Source of the DNA: Bacteroidota bacterium
GTDB lineage: Bacteria > Bacteroidota > Bacteroidia > Bacteroidales > Prolixibacteraceae
Direction: 5' to 3'
DNA: 8,549 bases
Assembly (NCBI GenBank): GCA_013203755.1
Contig: JABMPI010000399.1
Coordinates: 1-8,549 of the forward strand
Below are positions 1-6,761 of the stretch, piece after piece; the first letter of the stretch is position 1, and each line of letters begins with the position of its first letter. The translations under genes were made by a program, and so were the position numbers. Below the pieces are notes generated by a model. The model saw only the letters and a program-made list of their open reading frames with translations, did no database searches and was not told the DNA's origin.

Positions 1-8
1 AACCTGTT

Positions 9-33
9 ACAACGCAGTTTTCTGCTTTGTTGT
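9..33. other. Imperfect hairpin at the left edge
   Basis: ACAAC-GCAG (9-17) can pair with CTGC (22-25) and GTTGT (29-33) around a TTTT loop, leaving a three-T bulge. It lies directly outside the left copy of the long inverted repeat (36-84), so it may belong to the same element or be the remains of a terminator from an upstream gene. Neither can be decided because the sequence outside the window is not given. Confidence 0.35.
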
Positions 34-35
34 GA

Positions 36-84
36 ATAAAAATAACTACGCCTAATTTCTCAAAAAGCTATCTGCATTGAGTAT
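36..84 (+). repeat. Left copy of long inverted repeat pair
   Basis: Positions 36-58 are the exact reverse complement of 8527-8549 (23/23; core AACTACGCCTAATTT). Positions 63-84 match the reverse complement of 8448-8469 at 21 of 22 bases (core AAAAGCTATCTGCA). Between the two blocks this copy has only CTCA (59-62), where the right copy has 57 nt. Read on the minus strand, 84-52 ends in I-L-N-A-D-S-F-L-R-N-stop and is open for only 16 codons, so a degraded 3' end of a transposase gene is possible but unproven. Confidence 0.8.
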
Positions 85-124
85 TTTGGTGGTTTTAGTG
101 TTTCATTTTTAACAATTTTTAGGG

Positions 125-155
125 CTTGAATTTCTTTTTTATTTGCCTAGATTTG
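125..155 (+). promoter_or_regulatory. Bacteroidota promoter of the HD gene
   Basis: An exact -7 box TAGATTTG (148-155; consensus TAnnTTTG) is preceded by CTTG (125-128), giving a 19-nt spacer to a TTG-type -33 element. The last G of the box is 5 nt before the A of the ATG at 160. The box is normally centred near -7, so the start site should fall at about 159-160, which predicts a leaderless or nearly leaderless transcript. Confidence 0.65.
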
Positions 156-159
156 AACT

Positions 160-816
160 ATGAGTTTAAAAATTCAACAAAAAAAGAATTTAACTGAAAC
201 TGAAAATTATATTCAAAATTATTTTGATAACGAAGGTTCGGGGCACGATTGGTGGCACATTCGCAGAGTACGAAATGTTGCATTAAAATTGGCGGAAGCA
301 GAAGGAGGAAATGTTTTTAGGATTGAAATGGCTGCTTTACTGCACGATTTGGACGATTGGAAATTAAATGGTGAAAGTGAAATTTCAAAAACAGAAAAGT
401 GGTTAGACGATTTGGGAATTTCGGATTCTGAGAAAGCATATATTCTGGAAATTATTGAACAAGTTTCTTTTAAAGGAGCTGAAGTTGAAAATAATGCAAT
501 TTCTATTGAAGCAAAATTAGTGCAAGATGCCGACCGTTTGGATGCAATTGGAGCCATTGGAGTAGCAAGAACTTTTGCATACGGTGGAAGCAAAGGCCGG
601 CTGATTTATCATCCCAACGAAAAACCGGTAATGCACGATAGTTTTGAGGCATACAAAAAAAATACTGCCCCAACTATTAATCATTTCTACGAAAAATTAC
701 TTTTGCTAAAAGATTTGTTAAATACCAACTCGGCTAAGCAAATGGCAGAAAAGAGACACCGGTTTATGGAAGTTTTTTTGGAGCAGTTTTATGCTGAATG
801 GGAAAGTAAATTATAA
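160..816 (+). CDS. HD-domain metal-dependent phosphohydrolase
   Basis: This 218-residue protein resembles the soluble cytoplasmic HD-superfamily hydrolases of the YedJ type. The expected metal ligands are visible: H33 in GHDWWH, the HD pair H62-D63 in LLHDLDD, and D125 in the QDADRLDAIGAIG segment (122-134) typical of this branch. HD proteins use bound divalent metals to hydrolyse phosphate esters or nucleotides; the substrate here cannot be read from sequence. Length fits a stand-alone HD domain with no fused output or sensor domain. The ATG at 160 is the only sensible start because the next Met is residue 57, past the first ligand. No Shine-Dalgarno is present and a -7 box almost abuts the ATG. 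The VOC gene begins 3 nt after the stop, so the two are very probably one transcript. Confidence is high for the fold and low for the substrate. Confidence 0.9.
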   Translation: MSLKIQQKKNLTETENYIQNYFDNEGSGHDWWHIRRVRNVALKLAEAEGGNVFRIEMAALLHDLDDWKLNGESEISKTEKWLDDLGISDSEKAYILEIIEQVSFKGAEVENNAISIEAKLVQDADRLDAIGAIGVARTFAYGGSKGRLIYHPNEKPVMHDSFEAYKKNTAPTINHFYEKLLLLKDLLNTNSAKQMAEKRHRFMEVFLEQFYAEWESKL

Positions 817-819
817 ATT

Positions 820-1209
820 ATGAAAATAGATCACATCGCAATTTGGACACAAAACCTGGAAGAACTTCGTAGTTTTTATATGAAGTATTTTAACGCAATT
901 TCAAACGAAAAATATTTTAACCCGAGCAAAAAATTCAGTTCATATTTCCTGTCGTTTGATGGAGATTGTAGAATCGAAATTATGGAAATGCCGGGCATTC
1001 CAGAATTTAAAAATGATGTAATAGAACAATTTTTAGGATTGATTCATTTTGCAATAAATGTTGGGTCAAAAGCTGAAGTTGACGAGCTTACAAAAGTTAT
1101 TCGTAACGATGGCTACAAAATAGTTGGAGAACCACGAACAACCGGCGATGGATGCTACGAAAGTGTTATTCTCGACCCTGATGGGAATAGAGTTGAGATT
1201 GTGGCATAG
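820..1209 (+). CDS. VOC-family (glyoxalase/bleomycin-resistance fold) protein
   Basis: A 129-residue single protein made of two beta-alpha-beta-beta-beta modules. The four positions that form the metal site in glyoxalase I-like enzymes are all occupied: H5 (KIDHIAI), E53 (CRIEIMEM), H76 (GLIHFAI) and E126 (DPDGNRVEIV). This points to a metal-binding enzyme rather than a ligand-binding resistance protein. VOC members include lactoylglutathione lyases, isomerases, epimerases and dioxygenases, and many short proteins like this are annotated as glyoxalases without proof, so the substrate is left open. The active form is probably a homodimer, as in the family. It starts 3 nt after the stop of the HD gene with no ribosome binding site or promoter of its own, which suggests transcriptional and perhaps translational coupling. 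No functional link between the two families is established that would fix a pathway. Confidence 0.88.
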   Translation: MKIDHIAIWTQNLEELRSFYMKYFNAISNEKYFNPSKKFSSYFLSFDGDCRIEIMEMPGIPEFKNDVIEQFLGLIHFAINVGSKAEVDELTKVIRNDGYKIVGEPRTTGDGCYESVILDPDGNRVEIVA

Positions 1210-1225
1210 TTTGCTATTCAATAGG

Positions 1226-1233
1226 TAACTTTG
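1226..1233 (+). promoter_or_regulatory. Probable -7 box upstream of the sulfatase gene
   Basis: TAACTTTG matches TAnnTTTG exactly and lies 84 nt before the sulfatase ATG, just after the VOC stop codon. No well-spaced TTTG was found: the nearest, 1210-1213, is only 12 nt upstream, and ATTG at 1198-1201 is 24 nt upstream. If used, it would give a 5' leader of about 80 nt. Confidence 0.4.
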
Positions 1234-1317
1234 CGCCACCTGATGTAATAACTCAAAGAAATATCGCAATTTCAATATTCATTTTCTATTTTTACAATTC
1301 AATTAAAATCAAATAGA

Positions 1318-3216
1318 ATGAGACTGAAAAACCTGACTGATTTTTTCACTTTGTTTTTTGTAGTAATTATAACCTTTTGTTTTACAAGTTGTGAAGAAAA
1401 AGTACCTGAAGAATTGCCAAATATTTTGTGGTTAGTAAGTGAAGATAATAGTCCGCTTTTGGGATGCTACGGCGATGAGTTTGCCACAACTCCAAACCTG
1501 GACAAGTTGGCTTCCGAAGGATTTTTATACACACATGCTTATGCAAATGCGCCTGTTTGTGCTCCTACCAGAAATACAATTATTACCGGTATTTATGCTA
1601 CTTCCGGTGGAAATCAACACATGCGTAGTTATTATCCAAAATCGGAGAAAGTAAAAACGTACCCCGAATATATGCGTGAAATTGGTTATTACTGCACAAA
1701 CGCTGCAAAAACTGATTATAATACAAATTCGATTGAACCCAATAAAATTTGGGACGAAAGCAGTAATAAGGCACATTATAAAAACCGGGCGGAAGGCCAA
1801 CCATTTTTTGCTGTGTTTAATACCGGTATTTCACATGAAAGTTCGATTCATAAATATAAACCAGATGCAGAGTTGAGACATAGTCCGGATGAAGTATCAA
1901 TTGCACCGTATCACCCGGCAACTGCTGAAATGAAACACGACTGGGCACATTATTATGACAATGTGGAAGATATGGATACTCAAATAGGCAAATGGTTAAA
2001 AGACCTTGACGATGCCGGTTTGGCTGAAAATACCATTGTGTTTTATTATGGCGATCATGGTGGTGTACTTGCCCGGAGTAAAAGATATGTTTATGAAACT
2101 GGAACAAGAGTGCCTTTTATTGTGCGTATTCCGGAGAAATATAAATATCTGTTTCCGGCAGAAAAACCAAACTCGAAAGTTAGCAGGTTGATTAGTTTTG
2201 TCGATTTGTTACCTACTCTCTTAAGTATTGCAGGAATTGAAATACCTGAGTATTTACAAGGGAGTGCGTTTTTAGGAAAACAAAAGACGGAAGATCCTGA
2301 ATATGCTTACATGTTTCGCGGACGAATGGACGAACGTTATGATATGTGCAGAGCGGTGCGCGACCAAAAGTTCCGTTACATAAGAAATTACATGCCTTAC
2401 CGTGTTTATGGTCAGCGATTGGATTATTTATGGAAAGCACCATCAATTCGTTCATGGGAAGAGGCTTACAAAAATGGTGAATGCAACGAAACGCAAAGTA
2501 TTTTCTGGAACGAAAAACCAGTTGAAGAATTGTATGATACTGAAAATGATCCATGGGAAGTAAATAATTTAGCTCTTGATCCTCAATATAAAGATGTGTT
2601 GGAAAGAATGCGTGCTGCAAATAAAAAGTGGGTTGCCGATATTAACGACACAGGATTTATACCTGAAGCCGATCGCGTAGATCGAGCAGGAGATATGGCA
2701 ATGTACGATTACATGCGATCGGGTAAAATAAATTTGGCAGAAATTATGGAAGCGGCAGAAATTGCAACTTTGGGTAAACCTGAGAATCTGGAAAAGCTAA
2801 AAACATATTTGAAAAGTGATGAAAGTGCTGTTCGTTATTGGGGTGCGTCTGGTTTATTAATTTTAAAAGATGAAGCAGCTCCTGCAATTGAAGTATTAAA
2901 AGCTTCTATAAACGACGAGTCGGCAAATGTTGTTTCGGTAGTTGCAGAAGCACTTTATAATCTGGGAGAAAAAGAGCTTGCTAAAAAAGCTTTATTGTCG
3001 ACACTGCAAAACCACAACGAATTTGCCCGTTGTCATGCATTAAATGTAATAGATTGTATCGATGAAAAAAGTCCGGAAATGATTGAAGGAGTTGTAGCTA
3101 TGATTAAAAAAGCGGAATCTACTACCCGAAATAAATACGATATGAGGGCTGCAAAATGGTTAATCGAAAAGTGGGGATTAAATCCTGATGAATATAAGAT
3201 TGACTTTGCGTGGTAA
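1318..3216 (+). CDS. Lipoprotein arylsulfatase-type sulfatase with HEAT-like C-terminus
   Basis: A 632-residue family S1 (formylglycine-dependent) sulfatase. Residues 1-24 form a lipoprotein signal ending in the lipobox FTSC, with C25 the lipidated Cys followed by EEK, so the enzyme is probably membrane-anchored in the periplasm or at the cell surface. The core starts at N35-I36-L37 with metal ligand D43. C81-A-P-T-R, then T90-G91, is the CxPxRxxxTG-type signature whose Cys is oxidised to formylglycine. D246-H247 (YGDHGG) and K255 fit the second metal- and sulfate-binding cluster. From about residue 480 the chain leaves the sulfatase fold and forms helical HEAT-like repeats (for example 495-560) to the end. 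Such enzymes remove sulfate from glycans or aryl esters. The substrate is unknown; a heparan N-sulfatase-like (SGSH) relationship is my impression only. No SusC/SusD or glycoside hydrolase genes lie next to it. The gene is followed by a terminator. Confidence 0.93.
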   Translation: MRLKNLTDFFTLFFVVIITFCFTSCEEKVPEELPNILWLVSEDNSPLLGCYGDEFATTPNLDKLASEGFLYTHAYANAPVCAPTRNTIITGIYATSGGNQHMRSYYPKSEKVKTYPEYMREIGYYCTNAAKTDYNTNSIEPNKIWDESSNKAHYKNRAEGQPFFAVFNTGISHESSIHKYKPDAELRHSPDEVSIAPYHPATAEMKHDWAHYYDNVEDMDTQIGKWLKDLDDAGLAENTIVFYYGDHGGVLARSKRYVYETGTRVPFIVRIPEKYKYLFPAEKPNSKVSRLISFVDLLPTLLSIAGIEIPEYLQGSAFLGKQKTEDPEYAYMFRGRMDERYDMCRAVRDQKFRYIRNYMPYRVYGQRLDYLWKAPSIRSWEEAYKNGECNETQSIFWNEKPVEELYDTENDPWEVNNLALDPQYKDVLERMRAANKKWVADINDTGFIPEADRVDRAGDMAMYDYMRSGKINLAEIMEAAEIATLGKPENLEKLKTYLKSDESAVRYWGASGLLILKDEAAPAIEVLKASINDESANVVSVVAEALYNLGEKELAKKALLSTLQNHNEFARCHALNVIDCIDEKSPEMIEGVVAMIKKAESTTRNKYDMRAAKWLIEKWGLNPDEYKIDFAW

Positions 3217-3237
3217 GAAAATTATTTTGAGTTTTAG

Positions 3238-3272
3238 AAAAGGGTTTTGCAGTTTTGTAAAACCCTTTTTTT
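3238..3272. terminator. Bidirectional intrinsic terminator between convergent genes
   Basis: AAAAGGGTTTT (3238-3248) pairs with AAAACCCTTTT (3259-3269). The central GCA/TGT can extend the stem with one G-U pair around a GTTT loop. The plus-strand copy runs into seven Ts (3266-3272), a classic Rho-independent end for the sulfatase mRNA. On the minus strand the stem is followed by TTTTCTAAAA, a weaker T tract, which may also end the small lipoprotein transcript. The hairpin overlaps the last codon (the stop TAA) of that gene. Confidence 0.85.
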
Positions 3273-3609
3273 ATTCAGAATCCTGGCAGCGCCAAATTTC
3301 AGTTTCATTTATTTTATTGTTTCTAAAATTATTTATATCAAATTGATCTTCATTTTGAATTCTATGACCTTGTTCATTATACAATTCACATGGGAAACTA
3401 CATGACCAAATACCACATGATACAGTGTAATAGTATTCGCCTTTAAAAGTGTAACGTTTAACTGAACATGTCGCGCAGGCTTCCCAATTTTCTAGTTCTT
3501 CAATTCTTGGTTCCAACCATTCAGGGATTTCAATATCTGGAGTCTCTTCTTCTTCTTCGCAAGAAATAAGAAAAAAGGTAAAAAGGAGTAAAAAGCAGAA
3601 ATATTTCAT
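3271..3609 (-). CDS. Small Cys-rich lipoprotein, DUF6970-like
   Basis: A 112-residue secreted lipoprotein. It begins MKYFCFLLLFTFF and carries the lipobox LISC with lipid-anchored C17, followed by EEEEE. The mature part has the pattern IPEWLEPRIEE, then CATC, RYTFKGEYYY, a CGIWSCSFPC cluster and ELYNEQGHRI. This order (amphipathic helix, aromatic 'YxxKGxxYY' strand, Cys cluster, 'lYdexG') reminds me of the small Bacteroidota lipoproteins grouped as DUF6970, but the usual GDGxCP-type ending is absent here, so the assignment is tentative. An upstream in-frame TTG at 3639 would add ten residues before the signal peptide. I chose the ATG at 3609 because it places the signal peptide at the N-terminus. 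The gene lies 48 nt behind the DUF3109 gene without an obvious promoter of its own, so co-transcription is likely. Function unknown. Confidence 0.72.
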   Translation of the reverse strand: MKYFCFLLLFTFFLISCEEEEETPDIEIPEWLEPRIEELENWEACATCSVKRYTFKGEYYYTVSCGIWSCSFPCELYNEQGHRIQNEDQFDINNFRNNKINETEIWRCQDSE

Positions 3610-3657
3610 TTGTTTGATTTCTATTAAGATAGAAAACAAAATGAAAAGGTTGCGTTG

Positions 3658-4230
3658 TTATGATTTTTCTATAAATTCTGCAGCTAGCTCCACTTCCTTG
3701 TACCACTCGGCTCCGTATTTTTTAATAAGCGGTTCTTTTAGGAATTTGTATAGGGGAAGTTTTTCGGAAGTGCCGCATTCGCGCCCGGGTTTGCAGATAT
3801 CAATCTCTTCGTAGTTAACTGCATCAAATCTTTTGTATTCCGTAATCCGAATTGGGAAAAGATGGCAGGAAATTGGTTTTCTGAAATCAGTTTTACCGTC
3901 AAAGTGTGCTTTTTCGATGGCACATTTTAAAATACCTTTATCGTTGTAATATGAGTATACACATTGGCGATTGTCCACAAGAGGAGTAACCAAATCTCCA
4001 TCGCTGTCGATAACTGAATAACTTTGTTTCTCAATTTCTTTTTTATGCTTTTCGGGGAGGAGATTTTCGAAAGCAGAATAATCTCGTTCAATAATTTCGG
4101 CTTCCTCATCGGTTAATGGCGCACCAGAATCACCTTCAATACAACATGCTCCTTTGCATTTTAAAATGTCACAAACAAAGTGTGATTCAAATACATCATC
4201 ACTTATTATGGTACGACCGATTTCTATCAT
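3658..4230 (-). CDS. DUF3109 family Cys-rich protein
   Basis: A 190-residue cytoplasmic protein of the DUF3109 family, common in Bacteroidota. The Cys pattern is the main clue: C20, C25 and C29-C30 at the N-terminus (FVCDILKCKGACC), then C90, C103, C122 (SCHLFPIR), C146 and C152 (CKPGREC). Nine Cys in an otherwise soluble, charged protein suggest metal or Fe-S binding, as proposed for the related YkgJ-type 'zinc- or iron-chelating' proteins; this is inference, since no role is proven. No signal peptide or membrane segment is present. Length is normal and both ends look intact. The ATG at 4230 gives the conserved N-terminal segment, and a REP-like palindrome ends 19 nt upstream. I found no TAnnTTTG box in the short gap, so it may be read from the gpmI promoter through the repeat. 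The small Cys-rich lipoprotein follows 48 nt downstream. Confidence 0.88.
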   Translation of the reverse strand: MIEIGRTIISDDVFESHFVCDILKCKGACCIEGDSGAPLTDEEAEIIERDYSAFENLLPEKHKKEIEKQSYSVIDSDGDLVTPLVDNRQCVYSYYNDKGILKCAIEKAHFDGKTDFRKPISCHLFPIRITEYKRFDAVNYEEIDICKPGRECGTSEKLPLYKFLKEPLIKKYGAEWYKEVELAAEFIEKS

Positions 4231-4249
4231 TTTGTTTTAAATACTGATT

Positions 4250-4315
4250 GTCATTCCCGCGAAAGCGGGAATCTCCCCATAAATTGCAAGAGATTCCTGC
4301 GTGCGCAGGAATGAC
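4250..4315. repeat. REP/BIME-like double palindrome
   Basis: Two hairpins sit back to back. The first is TTCCCGC-GAAA-GCGGGAA and the second ATTCCTGCG-TG-CGCAGGAAT. The whole unit is itself an inverted repeat: GTCATTCCCGC at the left end and GCAGGAATGAC at the right differ at one paired position. It fills the gap between gpmI and the DUF3109 gene and is far more GC-rich than its surroundings. Similar elements are dispersed in many bacterial genomes and are moved in trans by REP-associated transposases. It may also act as a stem-loop that protects the upstream mRNA end or reduces read-through. Confidence 0.8.
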
Positions 4316-4332
4316 GTTCAAATTTTTCTTGC

Positions 4333-4360
4333 AGCTAAAAGCTAGAGGCTAGAAGCTATA
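4333..4360. repeat. Tandem 7-bp repeat, four units
   Basis: Four consecutive heptads, AGCTAAA, AGCTAGA, GGCTAGA and AGCTATA (consensus AGCTARA), end just 2 nt from the gpmI stop codon. They share the 7-bp period, but not the sequence, of the tract at 6778-6847. Confidence 0.75.
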
Positions 4361-4362
4361 TT

Positions 4363-5892
4363 TTACTTAATCAAATTCTTTCCAGTCATTTCTGCAGGAA
4401 CTTCTAATCCCATTAACGAAATCAGGGTAGGTGCAACATCGGCTAAAATTCCATTCTCCAATTGAATACCTTCTTTTTCGGTTACCAAAATACAAGGAAC
4501 CGGATTTAGAGAGTGTGCTGTGTTTTCTGAGCCATCTTCGTTTACTGCGTTGTCAGCATTTCCATGGTCGGCAATAATCATAACATCGAAACCTCCTTTT
4601 TGAGCTGCAGTAACAACATCTTTTACACAATTATCAACAGCAACAACTGCTTTGGTAACTGCTTCATAAACTCCGGTATGACCAACCATGTCTCCATTTG
4701 CAAAGTTCAAACAAACAAAATCAGCTTCGCCATTTTCCAGTTTCGGAACAATAGCATCTCTAACTTCTGGTGCCGACATTTCTGGCTGAAGGTCGTAGGT
4801 TGCAACTTTTGGCGAAGGAATTAAAATTCTGCTTTCACCGTCGTATTCATTCTCGCGACCACCGCTAAAGAAGAAAGTAACGTGAGCATATTTTTCAGTT
4901 TCGGCAATACGAATTTGTTTTAAACCTGCATTAGAAACTACTTCACCCATTGATTTTGTTACATTGTCTTTGTTGAAAATTACATTAACTCCTTTGAAAT
5001 CGGCTTTGTAATTTGTTAAGGTGTACCATTGTATATCCATGGTGTGCATTCCAAATTCTGGCAAATCTTTTTGAGTAAATGCAATGGTTGTTTGGCGCAA
5101 ACGGTCGGTACGAAAGTTAAAGCAGATAACCACATCGTCTTTTTCAATGTTTCCAATCGGCTGGTCGTTTTCGTCAACCATAACAATTGGTTTTAAAAAC
5201 TCATCGGTAACGCCTGCATCGTACGAAGCTTTTACGGTGGCCAATAAATCGGTTGATTTTTCGCCTTTACCTTTTGTATATAAATCGTAAGCTAATTTCA
5301 AACGGTCGAAATTGTTGTCGCGATCCATTCCAAAGTAACGACCAATAATTGAAGCAAATCTGGCATTTGTAGATTCTATTGCTTTTAAATCGGTTTCAAG
5401 AAAACCATATCCCGAGCGAGGGTCGGTGTCGCGTCCATCGGTTAATCCATGAACGAATACATCTTCCAGTCCCATGTCGGTTGCAATTTGGCAAAGTGCT
5501 ACCATGTGCGAACTAAGTGCGTGAACTCCGCCAGGGCCAATTAATCCCAGTAGGTGAACTTTTTTATTATTTTCTTTTGCATAGTTATATGCTTTTACAA
5601 TTTGCTCGTTTTCCCATAACGATTTGTCGCGGATAGCTTTGGTAATTTTCACCATATCCTGATACAAAACACGGCCTGCTCCAATACTAAGATGACCCAC
5701 TTCCGAATTTCCCATTTGACCGTCTGGTAATCCTACATCTTCTCCACAAGCCATTAATTGAGAGTTGGGGTAATTTGCAACTAACGAATCTATAAATGGA
5801 GTGGGTGCTGTTGCAACAATGTCGCTTTTAGAACCGTCACCAATTCCCCAACCATCGAGAATCATTAACATTGTTTTTTGTACCTGTGCCAT
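4363..5892 (-). CDS. gpmI: 2,3-bisphosphoglycerate-independent phosphoglycerate mutase
   Basis: A 509-residue cytoplasmic glycolytic enzyme that interconverts 3-phosphoglycerate and 2-phosphoglycerate with a phosphoserine intermediate and two Mn-type metals. The alkaline-phosphatase-like core is complete: D13 in MLMILDGWGIGDG, catalytic S63 in MGNSEVGH, the inserted transferase domain with H124, H148 and DGRD (152-155), and the second metal cluster D442-H443 (IADHGNAD) and H460 (TAHS). Length matches the family (about 510). The ATG at 5892 gives the standard N-terminus. No Shine-Dalgarno is visible, and a TACTTTTG box lies about 36 nt upstream. This is the cofactor-independent enzyme, unrelated to the dPGM type; no dPGM gene is in view. 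Its 3' side carries a heptad repeat and the REP-like palindrome rather than a clear T-tailed terminator. Confidence 0.98.
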   Translation of the reverse strand: MAQVQKTMLMILDGWGIGDGSKSDIVATAPTPFIDSLVANYPNSQLMACGEDVGLPDGQMGNSEVGHLSIGAGRVLYQDMVKITKAIRDKSLWENEQIVKAYNYAKENNKKVHLLGLIGPGGVHALSSHMVALCQIATDMGLEDVFVHGLTDGRDTDPRSGYGFLETDLKAIESTNARFASIIGRYFGMDRDNNFDRLKLAYDLYTKGKGEKSTDLLATVKASYDAGVTDEFLKPIVMVDENDQPIGNIEKDDVVICFNFRTDRLRQTTIAFTQKDLPEFGMHTMDIQWYTLTNYKADFKGVNVIFNKDNVTKSMGEVVSNAGLKQIRIAETEKYAHVTFFFSGGRENEYDGESRILIPSPKVATYDLQPEMSAPEVRDAIVPKLENGEADFVCLNFANGDMVGHTGVYEAVTKAVVAVDNCVKDVVTAAQKGGFDVMIIADHGNADNAVNEDGSENTAHSLNPVPCILVTEKEGIQLENGILADVAPTLISLMGLEVPAEMTGKNLIK

Positions 5893-5904
5893 ATATCTTA
5901 TTTT

Positions 5905-6027
5905 TTATTGTTTCAAAATTGAACGGACAAAAGTATCTTTTTTTAAATCATTAAGGGAATAACAATCAAGTTGTTCAATCTGATTTAACAAATTCTTACT
6001 TTGGGTGATGTGGTCTCCGAACCGCAT
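5905..6027 (-). CDS. Possible 40-residue ORF upstream of gpmI
   Basis: An ATG at 6027 opens a 40-codon frame reading MRFGDHITQSKNLLNQIEQL and so on, ending ILKQ-stop 12 nt before the gpmI ATG. The composition (amphipathic helices, few rare residues) looks more protein-like than random AT-rich DNA, and the helix pattern faintly recalls HepT/HEPN-type helical proteins. It is far too short to be one, so a degraded remnant is as likely as a real small gene. The predicted gpmI -7 box lies inside this frame. I cannot assign a function and the call is weak. Confidence 0.25.
   Translation of the reverse strand: MRFGDHITQSKNLLNQIEQLDCYSLNDLKKDTFVRSILKQ
5928..5935 (-). promoter_or_regulatory. -7 promoter box of gpmI
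   Basis: On the minus strand this reads TACTTTTG, an exact match to TAnnTTTG, ending 35 nt before the gpmI ATG. It predicts a start near 5924 and a leader of about 30 nt. A well-placed -33 TTTG was not found; TTG lies about 27 nt upstream. Confidence 0.5.
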
Positions 6028-6116
6028 TTTTAAGATAATAAGATTCAAATAAAGCTAATCGCAGGAAACTACTTTCAAATGAAGACGGACATATTAATTG
6101 CAGAATAGGAATTGCA

Positions 6117-6758
6117 TCAGTTGATAGCAAATAGTTTCACTACTCCATCAAATATCAACCAACCCGCAAAAAGTGAAAGGAATGCTGCGCAGATACCAAC
6201 TAAAATCCGGTAAGTTTTGTTGCTAAAAAATTTCCGACCTTTTCCAACTGCAAAAGAAATAGTTGAATACCAAACTAAATCGCCTAAAATATGTCCAATA
6301 AAGAAGAATACGATTCCAGTAAATCCCAGTTTTTGTGAATGTAAAACATAGCCCATTCCAATTGTTGCCCACCAAATAATCCAGTACGGATTTGCAAGGC
6401 TCATTAAAATGCCTGCGAGGTATAAATTCACTTGGTTTTCGCTGGTGGCTGAAGTTTTTATTTCGAGTTTTGGTAAGGAACGAAACATGCTTTGTGCCAT
6501 CCAAATCATTATTGCTCCACCGGCAATTGCAATAACAATAAAAAACAGCTCTTTTTTGAAAAGAGGAGCCAGTCCAAAAAACAAAGCAAGCAGTAATCCG
6601 ATTTCCAGAATGGCATGACCAACAATCATTTTCGGCCCCACCCATGGACCACTTTTTGCACTTTCGCCAATGGTCATGGTCATAAACGGGCCCGGCATCA
6701 TTGCCCCGCTAAAAGCAATTACAAACGAAGTTGTAAAAATGGTTAGGTATGCAAGCAT
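6117..6758 (-). CDS. LysE/RhtB-family exporter
   Basis: A 213-residue inner-membrane protein of the LysE superfamily (amino-acid and small-solute efflux). Six hydrophobic segments are visible at about 2-23, 41-67, 70-92, 110-137, 143-171 and 184-210, the family's usual topology and length. The conserved P-G-P motif sits near the end of the first helix (MMPGPFMTMTIGESAKSG), and N-P in the fourth segment (LANPYWIIWW) is also typical. Family members export lysine, threonine, homoserine lactones or other solutes; the substrate cannot be told. The ATG at 6758 is 21 residues before PGP, as expected for the family, so the start is well supported. It has almost no room for a leader because a TATCTTTG box ends 4 nt upstream. 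The gene appears to be its own transcription unit; gpmI follows after 224 nt with its own promoter box. Confidence 0.92.
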   Translation of the reverse strand: MLAYLTIFTTSFVIAFSGAMMPGPFMTMTIGESAKSGPWVGPKMIVGHAILEIGLLLALFFGLAPLFKKELFFIVIAIAGGAIMIWMAQSMFRSLPKLEIKTSATSENQVNLYLAGILMSLANPYWIIWWATIGMGYVLHSQKLGFTGIVFFFIGHILGDLVWYSTISFAVGKGRKFFSNKTYRILVGICAAFLSLFAGWLIFDGVVKLFAIN

Positions 6759-6761
6759 TCA

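Larger units (their letters stand above)
5893..6116. other. Intergenic region gpmI-LysE gene
   Basis: This 224-nt gap holds the gpmI promoter box and the doubtful 40-codon frame at 5905-6027. A second minus-strand frame runs open across about 6113-5998 without a start codon. No terminator for the LysE gene, no tRNA and no repeat were recognised here. Confidence 0.5.

Noticed and set aside
219..593. Long minus-strand open frame inside the HD gene
   Set aside because: It is the antisense shadow of a gene with intact HD motifs; the translation is rich in Ser/Cys/Phe and has no domain pattern.
2213..2620. Minus-strand open frame inside the sulfatase gene
   Set aside because: Antisense shadow of a complete sulfatase; no promoter or recognisable protein features.
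3610..3639. Upstream TTG start for the small lipoprotein
   Set aside because: It adds ten residues before the lipoprotein signal; the ATG at 3609 gives a normal signal peptide.
6011..6027. GGTTCGGAGACC on the minus strand resembling a tRNA T-arm
   Set aside because: No acceptor stem, anticodon arm or CCA end can be built around it.
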